Below, piece by piece: positions 26,234 to 35,681 of a stretch of DNA of 64,000 bases; the first letter of the stretch is position 1, and each line of letters starts with the position of its first letter. This DNA is from Neorhodopirellula lusitana. GTDB taxonomy: Bacteria > Planctomycetota > Planctomycetia > Pirellulales > Pirellulaceae. The translations under genes were made by a program, and so were the position numbers. The notes beneath the pieces are model-generated. The model was given only the letters and a program-made list of their open reading frames with translations. It had not been told where the DNA came from and searched no databases. The stretch covers positions 1,364,001 through 1,428,000 of the forward strand of contig NZ_FXUG01000001.1 in assembly GCF_900182915.1 (NCBI RefSeq), written 5' to 3'.

Positions 26234-27178
26234 TCACAGCCAACAATCCAGACCGCCCGCGATTAACAGCAGCACGCTGATGATCGCGTTGGTATGAAAG
26301 AAAGCTTGGTTCACGCGGCTCAAATCATCGGGCCGGACCAGCCAATGCTGAATGACAACCAATGCCGCTGTCAAGGCGACCGCGCCAGCAAATAGCCAGC
26401 CTAGCCCCGCGGCACCGCCCCACCACGACAAAGCAGCAAGAAAGCCTAGCATCATTAAGTGCAATCCGGCAGCGATCCGCATCGCTCCAGCAACACCAAA
26501 TCGAGCTGGGATGCTGTGCAGACCCTTGGACTGGTCGTATTGGGCATCTTGGCAGGCGTACAGGATATCGAAGCCCGCAACCCATAAAGCCACCGCCGCA
26601 GCCAACAACAGCGGCACATAGAAATACTGTCCGGGGAATGGTTCTTGGCCGCCGCGAATGGCCAGCCAAACGCAAATCGGCGACAAACTCAACGCCACCC
26701 CCAGCCACAAGTGGGCCGAAGCGGTGAAGCGTTTCGCCAGGGAATATCCCAACAAGAATGCCAGCACGGGCACCGAACCGATCAAGGGAATCGGATTGGG
26801 CCAAAACAACAGCGTTGAGGCGATGAAGCCGAGGCTGCACAGCACCGTGAACATCGCCACCGATCCACGTGACAAGGTCCCGGCGGGTAAGTGCCGTGAT
26901 GCGGTGCGTGGATTGGCAGCGTCAATGTGGTGATCCACCAAACGATTGAACGCCATCGCAGCCGAGCGAGCGAACACCATGCATAACAGAATCCCAACCC
27001 CATCAAGCAGCCGGATTGCGGGCGTCTGCAGCGATTCCGGACTGGTGCCCGTCGTCGCAGCAACCTCGCCGGCGAGCGGTGTCGACCACGCCAGCAGCGC
27101 AGCTAGGATTGCGAACGGTAACGCGAAAATTGTGTGGCTGAAACGAATCAGTCCTAACCAGTCTGTCAGCCTACTCAT
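26234..27178 (-). CDS. UbiA-type prenyltransferase (menaquinone, MqnP-like)
   Basis: Polytopic membrane enzyme that attaches a polyprenyl chain to an aromatic acid, here probably the naphthoate of the futalosine pathway. The 314-residue product has about eight to nine membrane helices. The two Mg-diphosphate motifs are FNRLVDHHIDAANPRT (NxxxD...D) and YACQDAQYDQSKGL. HTIFALPFAI near the N-terminus is also typical. The ATG at 27178 overlaps the TGA of ubiX as ATGA, so the longer open frame upstream is not used. Neighbours ubiX, ubiE and mqnE point to menaquinone rather than ubiquinone or heme O. Confidence 0.9.
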   Translation of the reverse strand: MSRLTDWLGLIRFSHTIFALPFAILAALLAWSTPLAGEVAATTGTSPESLQTPAIRLLDGVGILLCMVFARSAAMAFNRLVDHHIDAANPRTASRHLPAGTLSRGSVAMFTVLCSLGFIASTLLFWPNPIPLIGSVPVLAFLLGYSLAKRFTASAHLWLGVALSLSPICVWLAIRGGQEPFPGQYFYVPLLLAAAVALWVAGFDILYACQDAQYDQSKGLHSIPARFGVAGAMRIAAGLHLMMLGFLAALSWWGGAAGLGWLFAGAVALTAALVVIQHWLVRPDDLSRVNQAFFHTNAIISVLLLIAGGLDCWL

Positions 27179-27885
27179 TGATCTTTCCAACGCCCAATCA
27201 ATCGGTTTTCGATACCGATTTGGTCCATGATTCGGGCCACCACGAAATCCACCAGGTCTTCCAAGCGAGTCACGTTGTGATACCAACCGGGCATCGCTGG
27301 CAACAACACTGCACCCGCGGAGGCGAGGCGATGCATGTTCTCAATCTGCAAAACACTCATCGGCGTCTCGCGTGGAACCAAGACCAGCTTGCGGTGTTCT
27401 TTCAGGTGCACTTCCGCCGCTCGTTGGATCAGGTTGGAAGCCGCCGCGCGAGCCACGCCGCTAAGCGTGCTGCCGCTGCACGGGCAAATGACCATGGCGT
27501 CAGTCAAGAATGAACCGCTGGCAATCGGCGTCATGTAATCATCGAACTGATGAAAGAAAAAGCGTTCGTCTCCCTTGGGGCCGAGCGGTTGATCCATTTC
27601 AAAGGCCGGTTCACTTGACCAAGCTGGCACGCAAGTCATCAAGGCATTCAGGTCGGGATGGCGAACATCCAGTTTCAGGCCGAGCTCTTCGCCGATCACG
27701 GCCACGCCACTTTGGCTGAGCGTCAAGTGGATTTCAACGTCGCTAATTCGTAACGCTTGCAACAAGCGAACCGCGTAGGGGGCACCGCTGGCGCCGGTGA
27801 TTGCGACCACGATGCGTTTTCGGCGGGGCTTCTCTACGCCGTCGATTGTGGAGTGATCTGGTGCAGGTTCTGGTAACTTGTTCAC
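27175..27885 (-). CDS. ubiX: UbiX-type flavin prenyltransferase
   Basis: Makes prenylated FMN, the cofactor of UbiD-type decarboxylases, which is needed to decarboxylate the prenylated naphthoate in the futalosine route. The 236-residue protein has the FMN loop [20 protein letters not shown] near residue 27. The motif [15 protein letters not shown] and the C-terminal catalytic stretch [26 protein letters not shown] are also typical. The matching UbiD is not in the window. It starts at a GTG that overlaps the TGA of ubiE (GTGA) and its own stop overlaps the ubiA ATG, so three genes are coupled. Confidence 0.93.
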   Translation of the reverse strand: MNKLPEPAPDHSTIDGVEKPRRKRIVVAITGASGAPYAVRLLQALRISDVEIHLTLSQSGVAVIGEELGLKLDVRHPDLNALMTCVPAWSSEPAFEMDQPLGPKGDERFFFHQFDDYMTPIASGSFLTDAMVICPCSGSTLSGVARAAASNLIQRAAEVHLKEHRKLVLVPRETPMSVLQIENMHRLASAGAVLLPAMPGWYHNVTRLEDLVDFVVARIMDQIGIENRLIGRWKDQ

Positions 27886-28841
27886 GCCGTAGCCACCACG
27901 GGGGAAGTGTCCGCTTGGTTTGGTGTCGTTTTCTGGACTTTGGGTTCAGCGGGTGGCGTCGGTTTTTGGCCGATGTAAATGGTGGCCACGCCCAAGGTCA
28001 GCGGTGTGAAGGTCACGTTGGTCATCCCCACGTCGCGCATCCGTTGGGCAAGTTCCTCGCCGCAAGGAAATTGTCCGACCGAGGCCGGCAGGTATTCGTA
28101 GGCCGACTTGTCATTGCGAGCCATCAACTGGCCCACCTTCGGCAACACCGACCGGAAGTAGAAACCGTAGAGTTGTTTTAGGATGGGAAGCGTGGGCTGC
28201 GAAAATTCCAGCACCATCACTTGGCCGCCGGGTTGGCAGACGCGAAACATTTCTGAAAGTCCCACGTCGGTGTCGGCAATGTTTCGCAGACCGAATGCGA
28301 CCGTCACGCACTGGAAGTGATCCGTTGCGAACGGCAGCGCCATCGAGTCCGCCTCGAAAAATGGAATCGTCTTCCGGCCAATGCCTCCACGAGCATTGCG
28401 TGTTCGATCCGCTTCTTTGTCGCGTGCGATTTCCAGCATCGCGTGACAAAAATCGCTGCCAATCACTTGCACATCGGTCTCGGCAAAATCCGCAATTGCG
28501 ATCGCCAGATCGCCCGTTCCGCAACATAAATCCAGAATCGGTGCGTCGCCCTGAATTTTTAGCTTTTGGACGGCTTTGCGTCGCCACCACTTGTCGATGT
28601 TCAGCGACAAGACGTGGTTCATGGTGTCGTAGCGAGGAGCGATTTGCCGGAACATCTCCTGCACTCGCTTGGCGCTCTTGTCGAGTTTGGGCTTGTCTTG
28701 CTTATTCTTGTCCAGCTTGGATGCCCCATTCGAATTGGCGTGGTCCTGTGTGTCCCCCCCATCAGTCGTGCAATTTGGACCTTCGGCACCGACCGTTGCA
28801 GAGGCGGGCTGGGCAGACTGACTTGGCTCTGGGAAACTCAT
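27882..28841 (-). CDS. ubiE: UbiE/MenG demethylmenaquinone methyltransferase
   Basis: SAM-dependent C-methyltransferase that makes menaquinone from demethylmenaquinone. The 319-residue product has a non-conserved, Asp/Asn/Lys-rich N-terminal extension of about 50 residues, then the UbiE domain: [20 protein letters not shown], the SAM loop [13 protein letters not shown], and [22 protein letters not shown] start at 28856 is possible, but the ATG at 28841 needs no special assumption. It is the first gene of the menaquinone operon (ubiE-ubiX-ubiA-mqnE) and is divergent from the HAD gene across a gap of under 40 bases. Confidence 0.93.
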   Translation of the reverse strand: MSFPEPSQSAQPASATVGAEGPNCTTDGGDTQDHANSNGASKLDKNKQDKPKLDKSAKRVQEMFRQIAPRYDTMNHVLSLNIDKWWRRKAVQKLKIQGDAPILDLCCGTGDLAIAIADFAETDVQVIGSDFCHAMLEIARDKEADRTRNARGGIGRKTIPFFEADSMALPFATDHFQCVTVAFGLRNIADTDVGLSEMFRVCQPGGQVMVLEFSQPTLPILKQLYGFYFRSVLPKVGQLMARNDKSAYEYLPASVGQFPCGEELAQRMRDVGMTNVTFTPLTLGVATIYIGQKPTPPAEPKVQKTTPNQADTSPVVATA

Positions 28842-28879
28842 CGGGGTATTCTTCACTTTTCAATCGAAATCGGAATGAC

Positions 28880-29551
28880 GTGCGAGTTTTTTTATTCGAT
28901 ATCGACGGGACGTTGCTGATGGCTCATGGCGTCGGTAAGGCAGCTCTCGCGACCGCCCTTCAAGACGAATTTGCGATCACCCAGCCAGACACCGAGGTGT
29001 TGTTTTCCGGTCGCACCGATCGAAGTCTGACAATCGAGTTGCTCGAGCGGAATTCGATCGATCCATCGGCCGAGCATTGTGGCCGACTTCGTGATCGCTA
29101 CGTCAGTTTAGTGGGTGGGGAACTCAGTCGTCAGGGCGGGATCGTTTTGCCCGGTGTTCGGCCCCTTTTGACCCAGATGGCACGCCAGAATGACACCGCT
29201 TTGGCCGTGATGACTGGCAACTTCCCCGAAACCGCTACCCAGAAACTGGTGCACTTTGATTTGCGGCAATGGTTTTCCTGGATTTCCGGTGGAGATTTCC
29301 ACTGCGATCGAAACGATCTGGCTCGGCGGACGCTGGAGATCATTCGCCGGCGGTACGGGCAACGGGTCACCGAGACCGTGGTGATCGGCGACACCCCCGC
29401 CGACATCGCGTGTGGGAACGCCATCGGCGCGAAAACCGTTGCAGTGGCAACGGGAGAATACTCGCTAGACGCTCTACGCGACGAAAGCCCATCGATCGCC
29501 TTAAAAGACTTCTCGCAAACCGACGAAGTGCTGGCGGCGCTTTACAGCTGA
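28880..29551 (+). CDS. HAD superfamily hydrolase (phosphoglycolate phosphatase-like)
   Basis: Probable cytoplasmic phosphatase of HAD subfamily IA, 223 residues. All four motifs are visible: FLFDIDGTLL (I), VMTGNFPE (II), the Lys/Arg region ending LARRTLEIIRRR, and VVIGDTPADIACGNAIGAKT (IV). The start GTG at 28880 puts motif I at residue 5, as usual. The frame stays open far upstream inside ubiE on the other strand, but that extension has no family match. The substrate is not evident. Confidence 0.88.
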   Translation: MRVFLFDIDGTLLMAHGVGKAALATALQDEFAITQPDTEVLFSGRTDRSLTIELLERNSIDPSAEHCGRLRDRYVSLVGGELSRQGGIVLPGVRPLLTQMARQNDTALAVMTGNFPETATQKLVHFDLRQWFSWISGGDFHCDRNDLARRTLEIIRRRYGQRVTETVVIGDTPADIACGNAIGAKTVAVATGEYSLDALRDESPSIALKDFSQTDEVLAALYS

Positions 29552-29555
29552 GTAA

Positions 29556-29576
29556 CCGGGGCCTTAGCGGCCCCGG
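29556..29576 (+). terminator. GC-rich hairpin after the HAD gene
   Basis: CCGGGGCC and GGCCCCGG pair perfectly around TTAGC, five bases past the HAD stop. It is very stable but lacks a following T-run; I call it a probable intrinsic terminator or transcript end. Confidence 0.55.
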
Positions 29577-29670
29577 CAAGGATTTTGTCAGACCTTCGGC
29601 CTAGGGAGCCGTTACCGGAGTGTATTGCCTGACCTCAGGGAATAATCGTCCTCCCAGCCTGCACGCTTGG

Positions 29671-31293
29671 TTAGCGTGTTCGACCCGCGTCCATGATTTC
29701 TTGGAAGTCTTGCTTCATCTTTTCCAAGACATCGGGGTGATCGGCGCTGACATCGGTCGTTTCGTTGGGATCTTGGTCCAGGTTGTAAAGCGTCCATTCT
29801 TTTTTCGGAGTCCTTGAGTGGTCCGCCTTGGATTTGTAAGACTTCTTTTGCGGATACAAGACCAGCTTCCATTTGCCTTTGCGGAAGCCGTATCGGCCGG
29901 AACTGCCATTGTCTTGCTGGACCAGTGATGTGCGTCCCTTGGCGTTCGGGGCACCGAGTAGTGCGTCCTTGACGTCAAGGCTGTCCAGACAGGCGTCTTG
30001 GGGAATCGCTTGGCCGACTAACGTTGCAAAGCTGTTCGCCATGTCGATCGTGCAAACCATTTTGTCGCTGACACCGACCGGGATCGTGCCAGGCATGCGA
30101 GTGATGAACGGAGTTCGGGTACCACCTTCCCAGACCGAGTACTTGCCGCCGTGATAGGGGCCGCTTGGCTTGTGCTCGCCAAGCTTTTCCGCTGCGTCGT
30201 CTTTATAGCCATCGTCGAGAACGGGGCCATTGTCGCTGCAGAAAACAAACATGGTCTTCTCGGTTAGGCCCAACGCATCGACGGTCTTGATCAGCTCGCC
30301 CACACACCAGTCCAGTTCCGCGATTGCGTCACCGCGTGGTCCCTGATCGGTGCTTCCTTGGAATCGCTCGTGCGGCATCCGCGGTACATGCAAATCATGT
30401 GAGGCGAAAAACAGGAAGAACGGCATCGATTGATGCGCCTTCATCCATTCGTTGGACTTCTCGACCCAGCGATCGGCCAGATCTTCATCGCGGAAGCGAG
30501 CACTCATTCCACCAGTGTAAAAGCCAATGCGTCCGATGCCGTTGTGGATCGTACCGTTGTGACCGTGCGACCAGTCCATCGTGAGTTCGTCCCGGTGGGA
30601 TTGCCCGGTACGGTGTTGTTCAGTCGGTTTCTTGTTCCCCACCCAAAGTGGATCCGCAGGGTCCAGGTTCTCGACCCGGTGATCCGATAGGTAAACTTGC
30701 GGCACGCGATCGTTGGTCGTCGGCAACATGTAACAGTGATCGAATCCGATCTCCAGCGGACCGGGGGAAAGCTTGCCATTCCAGTCCGGGCCCACGCCTT
30801 TTTCGCCGAGTCCCAAGTGCCATTTGCCGATCACGGCGGTCGCGTAACCCGCTTCCTGCATTAACGATGCGATGGTGGTCGTGCCGGCTGGAATCAGGGC
30901 TGGGCTATTGGGAGCCGCGATGCCGGTGCCCTGTTTCCGAAACGCATGCGTGCCCGTCAAAAACGAGTAGCGGGTGGGCGTGCATGTCGATGCAGAGCAA
31001 TAGCCGCTGGTGAATTGAGTCCCTTCCTGGGCAAGGCGATCGATGTTAGGTGTCGCGATCTCGCCGCCATAGCAGGACACGTCGCCGTATCCCAAGTCGT
31101 CCGCCATGATCACGATGATATTTGGACGTTCCACGGCTTCCGCCAGCGAATTAGTTCCAGCGGCCCACTGGGTTAAAACGGTTACCAACGCCATGGCAAG
31201 CGCGGCGGGATAGCGGTTTAACGGCGTGCAGTTTAGAACGCGTCCTGAATCGTGTTGCTTTTGCTGGGAAGCGGGCTGGTGGGGCATCAGCAT
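29671..31293 (-). CDS. Secreted sulfatase (arylsulfatase family, formylglycine type)
   Basis: Sulfate ester hydrolase, probably acting outside the cytoplasm on sulfated polysaccharide. The 540-residue product has a signal-like hydrophobic region (PAALAMALVTVLTQWAAG, about residues 29-46), then IIVIMADDLGYGDVSCYGG with the calcium-binding aspartates. The active-site motif is CTPTR, whose Cys is converted to formylglycine by a maturation enzyme not seen here. Further motifs IGKWHLG and FCSDNGPVLDDG complete the S1 sulfatase pattern. The ATG at 31293 follows GCAGGAAAC and is preferred over an in-frame TTG at 31338. It stands alone, with no carbohydrate-utilisation cluster around it. Substrate unknown. 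Confidence 0.94.
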   Translation of the reverse strand: MLMPHQPASQQKQHDSGRVLNCTPLNRYPAALAMALVTVLTQWAAGTNSLAEAVERPNIIVIMADDLGYGDVSCYGGEIATPNIDRLAQEGTQFTSGYCSASTCTPTRYSFLTGTHAFRKQGTGIAAPNSPALIPAGTTTIASLMQEAGYATAVIGKWHLGLGEKGVGPDWNGKLSPGPLEIGFDHCYMLPTTNDRVPQVYLSDHRVENLDPADPLWVGNKKPTEQHRTGQSHRDELTMDWSHGHNGTIHNGIGRIGFYTGGMSARFRDEDLADRWVEKSNEWMKAHQSMPFFLFFASHDLHVPRMPHERFQGSTDQGPRGDAIAELDWCVGELIKTVDALGLTEKTMFVFCSDNGPVLDDGYKDDAAEKLGEHKPSGPYHGGKYSVWEGGTRTPFITRMPGTIPVGVSDKMVCTIDMANSFATLVGQAIPQDACLDSLDVKDALLGAPNAKGRTSLVQQDNGSSGRYGFRKGKWKLVLYPQKKSYKSKADHSRTPKKEWTLYNLDQDPNETTDVSADHPDVLEKMKQDFQEIMDAGRTR

Positions 31294-31454
31294 GGGGGTT
31301 TCCTGCGAATTGAATGTGCTTGACTTGCTCCCGCTCAACGACTGAGTTGCGACCGGGGCGGGCAGACATCTTAGCTCAAAACGAGGGCGGCGGCAGATGT
31401 CATCCTTCGGTCGTGGGAGTGACGTGAAGGTTCACTATCCGGAAGACGCAAGAA

Positions 31455-31958
31455 TCAGTTGCGTTGCTTCAGAAACGCAATGCTGCACCAACCTAAGATC
31501 CAGGCCACTCCACCAATCGGAGTGATCGCCCCGAGCACCGGTGTATTTGTCAGAACCAGCAAATAAAGGCTTCCCGAAAACAGGAAGAGGCCGGCAATGA
31601 AGAACCCGAATACGATTCGAGAGAACTTGTTTTGCTGGATCGGAGCCACCGCCAGAATCAATAGCACGATCGCGTGAGCGAGGTGGTATCGCGCCCCGGT
31701 GTCGAACTGCTGTAACCGACGCCCGACGGTTTGGGCATCGATTCCAGTTTGGGGCAAATAACCTTCCAGACCGTGGGCACCGAACGCACCGATTGCGATT
31801 GCCAAGGCTCCAGCGATCCCTGCGATCGCGATACAAGTTCGCCGGTTCGGGACCGATTCCGATGGCCCGCATGGGGTTCCTGGAGTTTCACCTGTTGTAC
31901 CGGTCTCTCGAATTGCCCCGGTGGTCTGATCGTCGCCGCTGTTGCTGGTCATCGTCAT
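31455..31958 (-). CDS. DUF423 small membrane protein
   Basis: Inner-membrane protein of 167 residues with four hydrophobic segments (about 42-64, 88-108, 116-138, 143-163). The motifs IAIGAFGAHGLEGYL and YHLAHAIVLLILA are characteristic of DUF423 (YgdD/YwdK-like), whose function is unknown. Residues 1-40 are polar and Thr/Gly-rich. The ATG at 31958 lies 2 bases after the nadA stop, so nadA and this gene probably share a transcript. The family has no known tie to NAD synthesis. Confidence 0.85.
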   Translation of the reverse strand: MTMTSNSGDDQTTGAIRETGTTGETPGTPCGPSESVPNRRTCIAIAGIAGALAIAIGAFGAHGLEGYLPQTGIDAQTVGRRLQQFDTGARYHLAHAIVLLILAVAPIQQNKFSRIVFGFFIAGLFLFSGSLYLLVLTNTPVLGAITPIGGVAWILGWCSIAFLKQRN

Positions 31959-31960
31959 GT

Positions 31961-33154
31961 TTACTTGACCGCCAACATGCGTTCCAGCGCAATCAGACTC
32001 CACTTGGTCGTTTCTTCGTTCACGCGGATCTGGTTGACCAGCTCACCGTCTCGCAAGTTTTCCAGCGTCCAGCAAAGGTGCGGTAAATCGATTCGATACA
32101 TCGTCGCGCACATGCACACCACCGGACTCAAGAAGTGAATTTCTTGTTCAGGATGTTCTGCCTTCAAGCGATTGACCAAGTGCAATTCGGTACCGATCGC
32201 CCACTTTGTGCCCGCCGGTGCGCTTTTGACCGTGTTAATGATCTTGCCCGTGCTGCCACTGATGTCGGCGATGTCGTTGACTTCGCGTGGACATTCCGGG
32301 TGCACCAGAATTTGGATTCCAGGATGGTTCTTGCGGAAACCATCGACATGTTCGGCGCGGAACATCTGGTGAACACTGCAGTGCCCCTTCCATAGGATGA
32401 CGCGGCTGTCTTGGATCTGTTGATCGGTGTTGCCGCCCATTTCCAAAGCGTAAGGATCCCAGACTGGCATTTGATCTTCGGTGATGTCCATCGTTAGCGC
32501 CGTATTGCGCCCGAGATGTTGATCGGGGAAGAAGAAGACTCGCTGGCCCCGCTCAAACGCCCATTCCAGAACCGCCTTCGCATTGCTGCTGGTGCAAACG
32601 ATCCCGCCGTGACGACCGCAGAACGCTTTTAGGCTGGCGGCGCTATTGATGTACGTGACCGGGATGACTTGTTCGGTGTCAATCACTTCACTCATGTCTT
32701 CCCAAGCGGCTTCGACTTGAGCGATGCCAGCCATGTCGGCCATCGAACATCCAGCGGCCATGTCGGGTAGCAACACGTCGACGTGTCGGCCATCACGAGC
32801 GGCCACGCGATCGGGGCGGTTGGCGAGAATGTCAGCGGTTTCGGCCATGAAGTGCACACCGCAAAACACGATGGTCCGGCACTTTTCGCTCTTCGAAGCC
32901 ATCTCCGAAAGCTGGTAGCTGTCCCCACGCAGGTCGGTGTGCTCGATGACCTCGTCTTGCTGGTAGTGGTGCCCCAGAATCAGCAGCTCCTCGCCGAGGG
33001 AGTCCCGCACCGCTTGGATTCGCGAACGCAGTTCTTCGTCGGAGAGTGTTTTGTAGGGTGCGAGCGGATGCTTCGCCTCCGCTTCGGCTGGCTTGAGACC
33101 GCCGGTTCGCTTGGGGGCGGGCGGATTGGCAATCGGGATGCTGGAATCAGTCAT
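31961..33154 (-). CDS. nadA: Quinolinate synthase
   Basis: 4Fe-4S enzyme that condenses iminoaspartate with dihydroxyacetone phosphate to quinolinate in de novo NAD synthesis. The 397-residue protein has LILGHHYQQDEVIEHTD, TIVFCGVHFMAETADIL, GGIVCTSSNAKAVLEW and LVHPECPREV, which supply the three cluster cysteines. MWRAEH-like FRAEHVDGFR and TGKIINTVK also fit. NadB and NadC are not in the window. It is the first of two genes with the DUF423 gene. Confidence 0.96.
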   Translation of the reverse strand: MTDSSIPIANPPAPKRTGGLKPAEAEAKHPLAPYKTLSDEELRSRIQAVRDSLGEELLILGHHYQQDEVIEHTDLRGDSYQLSEMASKSEKCRTIVFCGVHFMAETADILANRPDRVAARDGRHVDVLLPDMAAGCSMADMAGIAQVEAAWEDMSEVIDTEQVIPVTYINSAASLKAFCGRHGGIVCTSSNAKAVLEWAFERGQRVFFFPDQHLGRNTALTMDITEDQMPVWDPYALEMGGNTDQQIQDSRVILWKGHCSVHQMFRAEHVDGFRKNHPGIQILVHPECPREVNDIADISGSTGKIINTVKSAPAGTKWAIGTELHLVNRLKAEHPEQEIHFLSPVVCMCATMYRIDLPHLCWTLENLRDGELVNQIRVNEETTKWSLIALERMLAVK

Positions 33155-33679
33155 GGTACTTCCGAACGAATCAATTCAATGATGCCCACCGGTTCTTGCT
33201 GTCGTCCAGGCTGTTTGGGCCGGAACACTGAGATATGCCGGAACAGGGAACACTTGCCGGCAAAACTGAGGACGAGATTACGGTGGCGGTCGGCAAAAAA
33301 CAGTGGCGTTTTGCCTTCCCTGCATCGTACTCTGTTCGGCAAGCGATCGGAACCGATCATTGTTTGGGGGGGATAGACGCGAGATGCGAGATGCGTGGCT
33401 GGGGGATGTCTTGCCGCAGGAGGGCCAACGGTTTCGGACCAGCGGGCGTATCGCCGCAGATGAAGACGGAATCGCCGGGTCAAAGCGAACCGGATCAAAG
33501 CCAACTTGTGGCTTCCTACAGTGTCCGAGGGTGTTGACTCGCTTTTTTATGTTCTACGCATCAAAGCGAACCGCCAGGTGCGCGAGAGCACCTGGCGGTC
33601 GGTTTTCGAGTTCGCGATCTCAAAGGAGTGGCATCGCGGTTGGTTCAGAAGTTTTTTTCGTCAGCTTTCCTCTGGTTGA
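33155..33679. other. Intergenic region with a strong hairpin
   Basis: About 520 bases between the nadA start and the stop of the second DUF1559 gene, both on the minus strand. Two overlapping open frames (33151-33504 minus and 33235-33537 plus) have no family-like sequence or start signal, so I do not call them. The region should hold the nadA promoter and, at 33570-33599, the terminator described separately. Confidence 0.4.
33570..33599 (-). terminator. Hairpin downstream of the second DUF1559 gene
   Basis: ACCGCCAGGTGC and GCACCTGGCGGT form a perfect 12-bp stem with loop GCGAGA, 80 bases past the DUF1559 stop. A short T-run (GGTTTT) follows only on the plus strand. Its stability makes a transcript end likely. 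Confidence 0.6.
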
Positions 33680-34942
33680 CTAAAACTCTTCGCTGATCAC
33701 TTCGCGAGACGCACGTGTTCCCAGTGAACCCCACAAGCCGTAAGGGCTTTGCGAGCCTGGCGATTGTGGCCCAGAAGTCTTGTCGTAGTAAACCATGCCT
33801 GCTCGTGAATCGCCGGCTTCGATTGAGTCGGTGACAAACTTGACTGCACCATCGCCCATCAGGACATGAGCACCACCTTGGTGGCGACTTGTCACGCCGT
33901 ACGTTCCACTTGTCCATGCCGCGCGATTGTTGCTGTCCGGAGCATAGGTGCAGCTTTCTCGGTTGGGTGGCAGGATAGTGAAGCAGCTTGAGAAAGCGGG
34001 CATGGCGTCAGCCCAGCGAAACCCTCGAGCACGGATTGAGGAGTCAATCGGTGTGTCGGAGTGCCAGAACTGAGGACGAGCTGGATCAACCAATGGGGTT
34101 GGGTCATCTTGGCATACCGAAGGATTGTCCCGGATCACACTCTCCGACAGTACCGTTCCAGCAGCTTGCGGAAACGATGTTCGCTTGTCCTTGTCGCCGA
34201 GATCGGTTGCGATCTCCCCGGCGGCGATGGTGTTGGCAAGTCCATCAAGGATGTCACGGAATCGCATCGACTTCAACGAAACAAATGTGCCTCGTGCTGA
34301 AGCTCTTGTGCGGGTGCTGTAGTATTCGTTGGTTTCGTAAGCCGTGCCGCGTTCACCGCGAACGTCAATGAACCCGCTTGCTGACTGGACGATTGAATCA
34401 CCGAGGCAGGCGGCGTAGTTGGTGCGGCCTAGCGAAGGCAGCCCGGTGCCTGGGTCGCTGGGGCAGCGGTAACCGGGAAGTTCTGTTGCCCACGGGATGT
34501 ACTGGACCTGTGCAGGTGTTGGCCCCAAAGCTGGCCAAGGGATGGTTCCGCCGGGGTTGTTCGTTGTCGAGCCATCGGTTCGCCCCAACATCGGATTACT
34601 GAGTTGCTCCCAAAGTGCTTGCTGCTCAATGAACGGAGTGATGCCCACAAGGAAACTAAGACGGTGCAGATTGCCGTCGTCTTTGTCGGCCCACCATCGA
34701 TTGCCACCCGAAGCGCGGGTGCCTGTTCCTTGAATCGGCAGTTGATTGTAGGCACTGTGGTAATTGTGCATGCCCAGCCCAATCTGCTTGAAGTTGTTGC
34801 TGCAGCTCATGCGTCGCGCAGCTTCGCGAGCAGCTTGCACCGCTGGTAGCAATAGGCCAACGAGAACGCCGATAATGGCAATAACCACTAAGAGTTCAAC
34901 AAGGGTGAAGCCTCGTGGCTTTAAGGTTTTCTTCGTAGTCAA
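33680..34942 (-). CDS. DUF1559 domain protein with prepilin-type N-terminus (second copy)
   Basis: Larger relative (420 residues) of the protein at 23799-24818. The prepilin motif KPRGFTLVELLVVIAIIGV begins at about residue 8, followed by LLPAVQAAREAARRMSCSN and NFKQIGLGMHNYHSAYNQL. The C-terminus has the family end HVLMGDGAVKFVTDSIEAG. The middle (about 70-330) differs from the other copy and carries several cysteine pairs. Function unknown, as for the family. Confidence 0.95.
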   Translation of the reverse strand: MTTKKTLKPRGFTLVELLVVIAIIGVLVGLLLPAVQAAREAARRMSCSNNFKQIGLGMHNYHSAYNQLPIQGTGTRASGGNRWWADKDDGNLHRLSFLVGITPFIEQQALWEQLSNPMLGRTDGSTTNNPGGTIPWPALGPTPAQVQYIPWATELPGYRCPSDPGTGLPSLGRTNYAACLGDSIVQSASGFIDVRGERGTAYETNEYYSTRTRASARGTFVSLKSMRFRDILDGLANTIAAGEIATDLGDKDKRTSFPQAAGTVLSESVIRDNPSVCQDDPTPLVDPARPQFWHSDTPIDSSIRARGFRWADAMPAFSSCFTILPPNRESCTYAPDSNNRAAWTSGTYGVTSRHQGGAHVLMGDGAVKFVTDSIEAGDSRAGMVYYDKTSGPQSPGSQSPYGLWGSLGTRASREVISEEF

Positions 34943-35327
34943 TTCAGCTCACGTCTAGTAAATGGTTTGAAAGAGATTTGGAATGCACGGAGGGACTGTC
35001 GAGTTACCAAAACCAAGGAACAAGATGGGGGGCACCCGTTCCGTCTGTGTCTCACCGCCATGTCGTTTTGGCGTTCCGCTAAGCGATCTTGGTGCGACGA
35101 GTCATGTGCCCTACCTGATGGCGCTGGTGAAACGTGATGTCACGCAGCAAAATATGGGAATCTGGGTAATTTTCATTTCATCAAAATGATATTCACCCGA
35201 TTCGACGAAAAGCCAACGTTTTGTTCGGGACGTTTTGGTGATTTAGGGAATAAGAGTGCTGTCGGAAATCAGTCGTCCATGTTGGCTGGTTTCATTTTTG
35301 TTCCCATAGATCGCCTTCGAGATTTTG
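34943..35327. other. Intergenic divergent promoter region
   Basis: About 385 bases between two divergent genes, DUF1559 on the left and the small lipoprotein on the right. It must hold both promoters. I see a small palindrome CGTGATGTCACG near 35132 and AT-rich stretches before the lipoprotein, but no clear promoter boxes or reading frame. Confidence 0.35.
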
Positions 35328-35516
35328 ATGAAACTCCACTCCATCTTTTTTCTAGTCGCAACCAGCATCCTGGTAACCGGGTGCGGTTCGGATGCACCCA
35401 AAGTAATTGGTGCAAATGACCCTGAGGGCATGGCGGCCTATGAAGCCGAAATGGCGGCGACCAATAAGTCGCCCGAAGAAATCAGGGAAATTGAAAAGTC
35501 GATGAGCAAGCAGTGA
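35328..35516 (+). CDS. Small lipoprotein
   Basis: A 62-residue secreted lipoprotein. A signal peptide with lipobox LVTGC (MKLHSIFFLVATSILVTGC) would be cleaved before Cys19, leaving a 44-residue acidic/basic helix-like tail (AYEAEMAATNKSPEEIREIE). The ATG at 35328 is preferred over the adjacent in-frame TTG. Small lipoproteins of this kind often accompany DUF1559 genes in planctomycetes; here the DUF1559 gene is divergent. Function unknown. Confidence 0.7.
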   Translation: MKLHSIFFLVATSILVTGCGSDAPKVIGANDPEGMAAYEAEMAATNKSPEEIREIEKSMSKQ

Positions 35517-35681
35517 TCCGACGCCAGGCAACCGGTTGACCCTGAAGGAGGCGTGAGTCCAAGCTGGACCGCGTGTGGCAGAGGTTGCTGGTTAGAGCGG
35601 CGTGGCGTCGTTGCTGATTTCGGGCTGAGCTCTGTTAAACACGCGATCATGCTAATCGGTTAGTCCGCGGCCCGGAACAAA

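Noticed and set aside
33151-33537. Overlapping open frames between nadA and the second DUF1559 gene
   Set aside because: No ribosome-binding site, no family-like sequence, and the frames oppose each other across ordinary intergenic DNA.
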